Source: Pseudomonas viciae
Lineage (GTDB): Bacteria; Pseudomonadota; Gammaproteobacteria; Pseudomonadales; Pseudomonadaceae
Assembly: GCF_004786035.1 (NCBI RefSeq)
Contig: NZ_CP035088.1
Location: 6,595,001-6,659,000 of the forward strand
Direction: 5' to 3'
DNA: 64,000 nucleotides
In this document: positions 16,956-23,326 of the stretch, one piece after another
Position numbering within the stretch: the first letter of the stretch is position 1
Layout: each line of letters begins with the position of its first letter
Notes under the pieces: generated by a model
The model's database searches: none
The model's input: only the letters and a program-made list of their open reading frames with translations
Told to the model about the DNA's origin: nothing
Position numbers and translations under genes: made by a program

Positions 16956-18770
16956 TCAGCCTTCGATCTCGATCAGGATCTCGCCCGGATTGACCCGGTC
17001 GCCCTTGGCCACATGAATAGCGGTGACCTTGCCGGCGATGGCCGCCTGCACTTCGGTTTCCATCTTCATGGCTTCGGTGATGAGCACCGCTTGGCCGGCC
17101 TTCACCACGTCGCCCTCCTTGACCAGCACATCAACGATGTTGCCCGGCATGGTGGTGCTGACGTGGCCCGGCGCAGTGGCTTGCTTGCGCTTGCTGCTGC
17201 CGCCGCCGACAAATTCATTGAGCGGTTCGAACACGACCTCTTCGGGCATGCCGTCGATGGACAGGTAGAAGTGACGCTTGCCTTCGGCCTTGACGCCCAC
17301 ACCGGTGATATCAACGCGGTAGGTTTCGCCGTGAACGTCGATGACGAACTCGGTCGGCACACCTTCGCCGCCCGCCGAGCTCACACTGCCCGCCTCAGGA
17401 ATTGGCAACAGCACTTCTGGCGTCAGGGTGCCGGCTTCGCGTTCTTCGAGGAACTTGCGCCCGATGTCCGGGAACATGGCGTAGGTCAGTACGTCTTCTT
17501 CGGATTTGGCCAGCGCGCCGATCTCGCCGCGCAGCTTGGTCATTTCCGGCTTGAGCAGGTCAGCCGGACGCACGTCGATCACGTCTTCGCTGCCGATGGC
17601 CTGACGGCGCAGCTTCTCATTGACCAAACCCGGCGCCTTGCCGTAGCCGCCCTGCAAGTAGAGCTTCACTTCATTGGTGATGGTCTTGTAGCGCTCGCCG
17701 GCCAACACGTTGAAAAACGCCTGGGTACCGACGATCTGCGAGGTCGGGGTCACCAACGGCGGGAAGCCGAGGTCTTCGCGCACTCGCGGAATTTCCGCCA
17801 GCACTTCGTTCATCCGGTTCAGCGCACCCTGCTCTTTCAACTGGTTGGCCAGGTTGGAAATCATCCCGCCCGGTACCTGGTTGACCTGGACCCGGGTGTC
17901 CACCGCGGTGAACTCGCTTTCGAACTGGTGGTACTTTTTGCGCACGGCATAGAAATACAGGCCGATTTCCTGGAGCAATTCCAGATTCAGGCCGGTGTCG
18001 AACTCGCTGCCCTTGAGGGCCGCGACCATCGATTCGGTGCCCGGATGGCTGGTGCCCCAGGCGAAGCTGGAGATGGCGGTATCGATGTGATCGGCGCCGT
18101 TTTCGATCGCCTTGAGCTGGCACATCGCGGCCAGGCCGGCGGTGTCATGGGAATGGATGAATACCGGCAACGACTGCTCGGTCTTCAGTGCCTTCACCAG
18201 CTCGCCAGTGGCGTATGGGGTCAGCAGGCCGGCCATGTCCTTGATCGCCACTGAGTCGCAACCCATGGCTTCCATCTGTTTGGCTTGGGCCACGAAAGCT
18301 TCAATGGTGTGCACCGGGCTGGTGGTGTAGGCGATGGTGCCCTGGGCGTGCTTGCCAGCGGCCTTTACCGCTTCGATGGCAACCCGCAGGTTACGCACGT
18401 CGTTCATCGCATCGAAAATACGGAACACATCAATGCCGTTGACCGCAGCCTTGGCCACGAACGCCTTGACCACGTCATCGCTGTAATGGCGATAGCCCAG
18501 CAGGTTCTGGCCGCGCAGCAGCATTTGCAGGCGGGTGTTGGGCAGCGCCGCACGCAGTTGGCGCAGGCGTTCCCACGGGTCTTCCTTCAGGAAGCGCACG
18601 CAGGCATCGAACGTCGCGCCGCCCCAGACTTCCAGCGACCAATAGCCGACTTTGTCGAGCTTGTCGCAAATCGGCAGCATGTCTTCGGTGCGCATGCGGG
18701 TGGCAAGCAGCGATTGGTGGGCGTCGCGCAGGATTGTGTCGGTAACAAAGATCTTCTTGGACATGGTCAT
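16956..18770 (-). CDS. pycB: Pyruvate carboxylase subunit B (OadA-like carboxyltransferase with biotin carrier)
   Basis: A 604-residue carboxyltransferase/biotin carrier subunit. An HMGL-like TIM barrel (about 6-270) holds TDTILRDAHQSLLATRMRTEDML, and SHDTAGLAAM carries conserved metal-site residues. The conserved PYC/OADA domain (about 290-490) follows, then a linker and a biotinyl domain with EAMKM (Lys569). With PycA it carboxylates pyruvate to oxaloacetate, replenishing the TCA cycle. There is no membrane beta subunit nearby, which argues against a sodium-pumping oxaloacetate decarboxylase. The gene starts 6 bp after pycA with TAAGGAAG as ribosome-binding site; the start could be Met1 or Met3. 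Operon order and the divergent LysR gene match the P. aeruginosa PA5435-PA5437 locus as I recall it. Confidence 0.92.
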   Translation of the reverse strand: MTMSKKIFVTDTILRDAHQSLLATRMRTEDMLPICDKLDKVGYWSLEVWGGATFDACVRFLKEDPWERLRQLRAALPNTRLQMLLRGQNLLGYRHYSDDVVKAFVAKAAVNGIDVFRIFDAMNDVRNLRVAIEAVKAAGKHAQGTIAYTTSPVHTIEAFVAQAKQMEAMGCDSVAIKDMAGLLTPYATGELVKALKTEQSLPVFIHSHDTAGLAAMCQLKAIENGADHIDTAISSFAWGTSHPGTESMVAALKGSEFDTGLNLELLQEIGLYFYAVRKKYHQFESEFTAVDTRVQVNQVPGGMISNLANQLKEQGALNRMNEVLAEIPRVREDLGFPPLVTPTSQIVGTQAFFNVLAGERYKTITNEVKLYLQGGYGKAPGLVNEKLRRQAIGSEDVIDVRPADLLKPEMTKLRGEIGALAKSEEDVLTYAMFPDIGRKFLEEREAGTLTPEVLLPIPEAGSVSSAGGEGVPTEFVIDVHGETYRVDITGVGVKAEGKRHFYLSIDGMPEEVVFEPLNEFVGGGSSKRKQATAPGHVSTTMPGNIVDVLVKEGDVVKAGQAVLITEAMKMETEVQAAIAGKVTAIHVAKGDRVNPGEILIEIEG

Positions 18771-18776
18771 ACTTCC

Positions 18777-20192
18777 TTACAGGCCTGCGTGGGCGGCAAT
18801 GGCGGCGGCGATGGCCAGGGCCAGCTCTTCGGGTTTGCGCTTGATCGAGTAGTTGGTCAGTTCAGGATGGCTTTCGACGAAGCTGGTATTGAACTGGCCG
18901 CTGCGAAATTCCGGATTGCGCAGGATCTCCTGGTAATACGCGGCGGTGGTCTTGACCCCTTGCAGGCGCATGTCGTCCAAAGCCCGCAAGCCACGGTCCA
19001 TGGCTTCTTCCCATGTCAACGCCCAGACCACCAGTTTCAGGCACATCGAATCGTAGAACGGTGGAATGGTGTAGCCGGTGTAGATCGCCGTATCGGTGCG
19101 CACGCCCGGGCCGCCAGGGGCGTAGTAGCGGGTGATCTTGCCGAAGCTGGGCAGGAAGTTGTTTTTCGGGTCCTCGGCGTTGATCCGAAATTGCAACGCA
19201 AAACCACGGTGCAGAATGTCTTCCTGCTTGACCGACAGCGGCAGCCCGGAGGCGATGCGGATCTGTTCGCGGACAATGTCGATACCGGTGATTTCTTCGG
19301 TGATGGTGTGTTCCACCTGCACCCGGGTGTTCATCTCCATGAAGTACACCTCGCCCTCGGCGAGCAGGAACTCCACGGTGCCGGCGTTCTCGTAGCCCAC
19401 CGCCTTGGCGGCGCGCACCGACAAATCGCCGATGTAGGCGCGTTGCTCGGGTGTCAGTTGCGGGCTGGGGGCGATTTCGATCAGCTTCTGGTTGCGCCGC
19501 TGGATCGAGCAGTCACGCTCGAACAGATGCACCACGTTACCGAAGCTGTCACCGAGGATCTGCGCCTCAATGTGCTTGGGATTGACGATGCATTTTTCCA
19601 GGAACACTTCCGCCGAGCCGAACGCCTTGGTCGCTTCGGAGATGACCCGCGGGAAGGCCTGTTCGAGTTCTTCACGGCTGTTGCAGCGACGGATACCACG
19701 ACCGCCGCCACCGGAGGTGGCCTTGAGCATCACCGGATAACCAATGCGGTCACCTTCGGTCAGGGCTTCTTCGATGCCCGACACGTTGCCTTCGGTACCT
19801 GGCGTAACCGGCACACCGGCCTTGATCATGCTGCGGCGTGCTTCGGTCTTGTCGCCCATGCGGCGAATGACTTCCGCCGACGGGCCAATGAATTTGATTC
19901 CGCGTTCGGCACAGATGTCTGCCAGCTCGGCATTTTCCGAAAGGAAGCCGTAACCGGGGTGCAATGCATCGCAGCCGGTTTCCACCGCCAGGTTCACCAG
20001 TTTTCGCGGGTTGAGATAGCCGGCCAGCGGATCGGCGCCGATGCTGTGGGCCTCGTCCGCACGCTTGACATGCAAGGCATGGCGGTCAGCGTCGGAATAG
20101 ACCGCGACCGAGCGAATGCCCATCTCGGCGCACGCGCGCACGATTCGAACGGCAATCTCACCACGGTTGGCGATCAGGATCTTTGTTATCAA
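18777..20192 (-). CDS. pycA: Pyruvate carboxylase subunit A (biotin carboxylase)
   Basis: A 471-residue ATP-grasp biotin carboxylase. It shows ITKILIANRGEIAVRIVRACAEMG at the N terminus, the Gly-rich ATP loop KATSGGGGRGIR (about 158-169), EMNTRVQVEHTITEEITGIDIV (about 285-306) and a C-terminal biotin carboxylase domain. It carboxylates biotin on PycB with ATP and bicarbonate. The start is taken as TTG 20192: translation there gives the family's N terminus and 471 residues, with AAGGGA 8 bp upstream, whereas the frame from 20279 adds 29 residues of unrelated sequence. Operon with pycB; the LysR gene at 20380 diverges from a 187-bp shared promoter region. Confidence 0.92.
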   Translation of the reverse strand: MITKILIANRGEIAVRIVRACAEMGIRSVAVYSDADRHALHVKRADEAHSIGADPLAGYLNPRKLVNLAVETGCDALHPGYGFLSENAELADICAERGIKFIGPSAEVIRRMGDKTEARRSMIKAGVPVTPGTEGNVSGIEEALTEGDRIGYPVMLKATSGGGGRGIRRCNSREELEQAFPRVISEATKAFGSAEVFLEKCIVNPKHIEAQILGDSFGNVVHLFERDCSIQRRNQKLIEIAPSPQLTPEQRAYIGDLSVRAAKAVGYENAGTVEFLLAEGEVYFMEMNTRVQVEHTITEEITGIDIVREQIRIASGLPLSVKQEDILHRGFALQFRINAEDPKNNFLPSFGKITRYYAPGGPGVRTDTAIYTGYTIPPFYDSMCLKLVVWALTWEEAMDRGLRALDDMRLQGVKTTAAYYQEILRNPEFRSGQFNTSFVESHPELTNYSIKRKPEELALAIAAAIAAHAGL

Positions 20193-20379
20193 TTGGAGGT
20201 TCCCTTGAGCCGGTGGTACCACGACCTGGTGTCCAGGCCGACGCGTGACCAGATGTAACAATTGGTCGCAGCTCCACACTAGTCCTGGCTGGGGATTAAC
20301 AAAAATGAATATTTATTGGGTCGTGCATAAGTAAAGACTTATAGTTGCGCTACCCGCTTCGCTCTCGAGTGTTTAGACA

Positions 20380-21342
20380 ATGCGTAAGTCATTGATGCGT
20401 ATGACATTGCGTCAATTGCAGATTTTCAACGAGGTGTGCGACCTGAGGTCCTACAGCCGTGCAGCTGACGAAATGTCTCTCACACAACCGGCCGTTAGCC
20501 TACAGATTCGATCCCTTGAAGAGCTGATTGGCCAGCCACTGTTCGAATACGTTGGCAAAAAACTCTACATGACCGAAGCCGCCGAAGCGCTGCAACGCGC
20601 CAGCCGGGACATCTTCGGGCGCCTGGAAAACCTCGACATGCAGCTCTCGGACATGCAGGGTTCGCTGCAAGGGCAGCTCAAGCTTGCAGTGGAGTCCAGC
20701 GCCAAGTATTTCGTGCCGCACCTGTTCGCCGCGTTCAAGCGCCAACATCCGGAGGTCAACCTCAACCTCACGGTGGTCAATCGCGGGCAGGTCATTCGAC
20801 GACTTTCGGACAACCGTGATGACCTGGTCATCATGTCCATGGTGCCTCAGGACATGGGGCTGGAGTTCTTGCCGTTTCTCAACAATCCGATCGTAGCCGT
20901 GGCACCGCCCGATCATCCGCTGTGCCATATGGGCCCGCTGCGCCTGCAGGATCTGGAGCCGTATACGCTGCTGCTGCGCGAACCAGGGTCAGGCACGCGG
21001 CAGGCCTGTGAGGAGTATTTCAAGGAGAAACGGGTGCACTTTACCCAGACACTGGAAGTGGCATCGGCCGAGGCCCAACGCGAATGCGTGGTGGCCGGGC
21101 TGGGCGTGGCGCTGTTGACGCGCCACGCCGTGAGCCGGGAGCTGTCGTCCGGCGCACTCATCGAGTTGCCGGTGGAGGAACTGCCGCTGTACCGCAGTTG
21201 GTGCCTGGTACAGGCCCGAGCAAAACGCTTGTCACCGGTGGCTCATGCCTTCCTGGCATTCGTTCGCGGTGAACGCGCTCAGATCATTGGCCTGGTTGAG
21301 CGTTTCGACGGGAAGCCGCCGGCGATGCCTGCCAGTAGTTGA
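20380..21342 (+). CDS. LysR-family regulator divergent from pycAB (PycR-like)
   Basis: A 320-residue LysR protein. The N-terminal winged helix (about 8-66) reads MTLRQLQIFNEVCDLRSYSRAADEMSLTQPAVSLQIRSLEELIGQPLFEYVGKKLYMT; the effector domain (about 95-300) includes VAGLGVALLTRHAV. Its position, head-to-head with the pyruvate carboxylase operon, matches the P. aeruginosa regulator named PycR, reported to affect virulence and anaplerosis. Regulation of pycAB here is inferred from orientation. Its last 59 bp overlap, on the opposite strand, the small gene at 21284-21493. Confidence 0.9.
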   Translation: MRKSLMRMTLRQLQIFNEVCDLRSYSRAADEMSLTQPAVSLQIRSLEELIGQPLFEYVGKKLYMTEAAEALQRASRDIFGRLENLDMQLSDMQGSLQGQLKLAVESSAKYFVPHLFAAFKRQHPEVNLNLTVVNRGQVIRRLSDNRDDLVIMSMVPQDMGLEFLPFLNNPIVAVAPPDHPLCHMGPLRLQDLEPYTLLLREPGSGTRQACEEYFKEKRVHFTQTLEVASAEAQRECVVAGLGVALLTRHAVSRELSSGALIELPVEELPLYRSWCLVQARAKRLSPVAHAFLAFVRGERAQIIGLVERFDGKPPAMPASS

Positions 21343-21493
21343 ACTCTGCCGCGTCGGGGAATTCGCTGATTTCTGCCAGGAGCTGACGCTGCTCGTAGCG
21401 GTCTTCGATCGCACGACGAAACGCCATGCGGCGCTGGTCTTCCTGCTGACGACGGGTTTTGACGGCGCTGCGTTCTTCGTAGGACTGGGTCAT
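21284..21493 (-). CDS. PA3496-family small basic protein
   Basis: A 69-residue protein with the core VKTRRQQEDQRRMAFRRAIEDRYEQRQLLAEISEFPD, which I recognise as the short Pseudomonas family typified by PA3496 (annotated in databases as a putative envelope integrity protein). No signal peptide or membrane helix is seen; it is strongly charged and probably helical. The start is supported by GGGAG about 7 bp upstream. Its 3' end overlaps the 3' end of the LysR gene by 59 bp in convergent orientation. The function is unknown. Confidence 0.75.
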   Translation of the reverse strand: MTQSYEERSAVKTRRQQEDQRRMAFRRAIEDRYEQRQLLAEISEFPDAAEFNYWQASPAASRRNAQPGQ

Positions 21494-21593
21494 GTCGAGT
21501 CTCCCAAGACGTATACGGGAGCTTTACGATGAAGGCATGCGATGACGGTTTGGCGGCGCGAGCGTTACAGAACGATGAATTCGCAAATGCCCC

Positions 21594-21624
21594 CTGTAGC
21601 GAGGAGCAAGCTCCCTCGCCACAA
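21594..21624. repeat. Single REP palindrome (GTAGCGAGGAGCAAGCTCC type)
   Basis: GTAGCGAGGAGCAAGCTCCC and the following CTCGCCAC form one imperfect hairpin of the same subfamily as the element at 11572. It lies between the minus-strand regulator gene that ends at 21651 and the small gene starting at 21493, and may end transcription of the regulator. Confidence 0.6.
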
Positions 21625-21650
21625 AAGCCCTCGACCTCAGGACTTGGGCA

Positions 21651-22517
21651 TCAGTCGTCCAACGCTTTTACCGACTTGGGCGACAGCCGCAGGCTACGAA
21701 GGCTGCGCTTCACGCTCTTGAGATGGTTGACCAGGCTCGGGCCGCGCGCCATGGCGACGCCCATCGCCAGCACATCGATCACCACCAGGTGCGCGATGCG
21801 CGAGGTCAGCGGCGTGTAGATTTCGGTGTCTTCATGTACGTCGATGGCCAGGTTAACCGTCGAGAGCTCGGCCAATGGCGTCTGGCTTGGGCACAAGGTA
21901 ATCAGCGAGGCACCGCTTTCGCGCACCAGGTTGGCGGTGATCAACAAGTCTTTGGAACGCCCCGATTGGGAGATGCAGATCGCCACATCGGTGGGCTTCA
22001 ACGTCACCGCCGACATCGCCTGCATGTGCGGGTCGGAATAGGCCGCTGCCGTGAGCAGCAAGCGGAAAAACTTGTGCTGGGCATCGGCCGCCACCGCGCC
22101 CGAAGCACCGAAGCCATAGAATTCGACACGCTGGGCCTGGGACATCGCCGTGACGGCTTTTTGCAACGCCACCGGATCAAGCTTCTCGCGCACCTCCATC
22201 AGCGTGTGCAAGGTCGTGTCGAAGATTTTCAGGCTGTAATCCGCGACCGAGTCGTCCTCATGGATCGCAAACTGGCCAAAGCTTGCACCGGCCGCAAGGC
22301 TTTGCGCCAACTTGAGTTTCAGGTCCTGGAAACCTGAACAACCGATGGCCCGGCAGAAACGCACGATGGTCGGTTCGCTGATGCCGACGCTGTGGGCAAG
22401 GTCAGCCATGGAGCTGTGCATCACGGCCGCAGGATCAAGCAATACGTGATCGGCGACTTTCAGCTCCGACTTGCGCAGCAGGTGGCGTGACTGGGCGATG
22501 TGTTGCAACAGGTTCAA
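21651..22517 (-). CDS. RpiR/HexR-family transcriptional regulator with SIS domain
   Basis: A 288-residue regulator. The N-terminal RpiR-type helix-turn-helix (about 1-77) includes LRKSELKVADHVLLDPAAVMHSSMADLAHSVGISEPTIVRFCRAIGCSGFQDLKLKLA. The C-terminal sugar-phosphate-binding SIS domain (about 110-255) includes RVEFYGFGASGAVAADAQHKFFRLL and CISQSGRSKDLL. HexR relatives sense 2-keto-3-deoxy-6-phosphogluconate and control Entner-Doudoroff and glucose genes. This looks like a HexR paralogue at the PA5438 position and has no zwf next to it. The start codon is a TTG at 22517 with no strong ribosome-binding site. The TTGTAGT..ACTACAA palindrome 44 bp upstream is a likely autoregulatory operator. 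Confidence 0.87.
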   Translation of the reverse strand: MNLLQHIAQSRHLLRKSELKVADHVLLDPAAVMHSSMADLAHSVGISEPTIVRFCRAIGCSGFQDLKLKLAQSLAAGASFGQFAIHEDDSVADYSLKIFDTTLHTLMEVREKLDPVALQKAVTAMSQAQRVEFYGFGASGAVAADAQHKFFRLLLTAAAYSDPHMQAMSAVTLKPTDVAICISQSGRSKDLLITANLVRESGASLITLCPSQTPLAELSTVNLAIDVHEDTEIYTPLTSRIAHLVVIDVLAMGVAMARGPSLVNHLKSVKRSLRSLRLSPKSVKALDD

Positions 22518-22560
22518 GGGACTGGACTCTTGTTATTGGCAGCTGCCGGGATGTAGCAAG

Positions 22561-22579
22561 CTTGTAGTTATACTACAAG
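22561..22579. promoter_or_regulatory. HexR/RpiR-type operator palindrome
   Basis: CTTGTAGTTATACTACAAG has two perfect 8-bp arms around a 3-bp centre. It fits the HexR-type pattern TTGTAnT-N3-AnTACAA and lies just upstream of the RpiR/HexR-like gene, so autoregulation is likely. The assignment rests on motif and position. Confidence 0.75.
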
Positions 22580-22955
22580 AATCGGCTCTTTGCCCGCCCC
22601 AATACGTAACCGAATCAGCTTGCCACCCCTTGTTTTCGCGGAGAGCGCTTCATGTAGCCATCCGGGCCGGCTGTGACAAGGGAGAAAACTCACTCATCCC
22701 TGGACCGGGCACTCCTTCGCCCCCCCTTATCTTCCGAAAACGGCTGACGAGTCAGATAGCTTGCGCGTATAAAAATAAATACAAACCCGCCCTATATATT
22801 TCCCCACAGCGACTCAGTTTCATGACGCACTTACAACAGACCATGCACACATACGCTTTCAAATTCTCACTATTTATCTCTTTCCCAAGCGGCAGCACAT
22901 ACTTATATTGGCGACGCAGGACGCAACTTACTATCCACTACAGGAGTTATCTAAC
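22580..22955. other. AT-rich intergenic region between the HexR-like gene and a small unknown gene
   Basis: About 375 bp without a convincing gene. From about 22750 onward base composition turns AT-rich compared with the rest of the window, containing runs such as TATAAAAATAAATAC. It probably holds the promoter of the small gene at 22956, perhaps with a long leader. No clear hairpin or terminator was seen. Confidence 0.5.
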
Positions 22956-23270
22956 ATGGCTATTAATACCAAAGACTGGACAGCCCAAATCGACCGTATG
23001 CCCGGCGCAGCTTCTTTCCGCGCCTCTGGAACGGTAGAGGTATCGAACAGTGGCATCACACCAAAGCTGGTCCTGAGTGAAAAACAGGATAAATCCTTCG
23101 ATCTGCGCCTGGATTTGGTACTCGAACAAAGTGAAGAAGTTTCGCTACAAGTGATCACGCACAAACATGTCGAGTATAAAGTTCTCGGTGATTCTAACGT
23201 AACCGGCGTCAGCATCTTCTTCGAAGATGAACTCGTTCATCATATTGATGAAGTCATCATCACGCATTAA
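22956..23270 (+). CDS. Unrecognised small beta-rich protein in AT-rich DNA
   Basis: A 104-residue protein of unknown family. The start at 22956 is supported by CAGGAG 9 bp upstream; the 16-residue longer frame has no such site. There is no signal peptide, membrane helix or Cys residue. The sequence alternates hydrophobic and polar residues (SGITPKLVLSEKQDKSFD, EEVSLQVITHKHVEYKVLG, GVSIFFEDELVHHIDEVIIT), suggesting a beta sandwich or barrel. Composition and codon use are more AT-rich than its neighbours, a sign of transfer. It is a monocistronic gene, closed by a strong inverted repeat at 23282. I cannot name a function. Confidence 0.7.
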   Translation: MAINTKDWTAQIDRMPGAASFRASGTVEVSNSGITPKLVLSEKQDKSFDLRLDLVLEQSEEVSLQVITHKHVEYKVLGDSNVTGVSIFFEDELVHHIDEVIITH

Positions 23271-23281
23271 TACATAATAAG

Positions 23282-23324
23282 CTTCCCGTCGGAGCGACAC
23301 CGGGCGTGACACTCCGGCGGGAAG
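23282..23324. terminator. Long stem-loop between convergent genes
   Basis: CTTCCCGTCGGAG (23282-23294) pairs with CTCCGGCGGGAAG (23312-23324) with one wobble and a 17-nt loop. Located between the convergent stop codons at 23270 and 23327, it likely ends transcription in both directions. The minus-strand exit is T-rich, the plus-strand exit is not. Confidence 0.65.
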
Positions 23325-23326
23325 CC

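Noticed and set aside
17013..18254. Open frame of 413 codons opposite pycB
   Set aside because: Shadow of pycB; composition mirrors the coding strand.
16956..20192. Sodium-pumping oxaloacetate decarboxylase reading of the OadA-like gene
   Set aside because: No OadB/OadG membrane subunits are present, while a biotin carboxylase gene precedes it, which fits two-subunit pyruvate carboxylase.
18285..20258. Open frame of 657 codons on the plus strand opposite pycA/pycB
   Set aside because: It lies fully antisense to two well-recognised genes, has no recognisable domain and reflects third-position GC bias.
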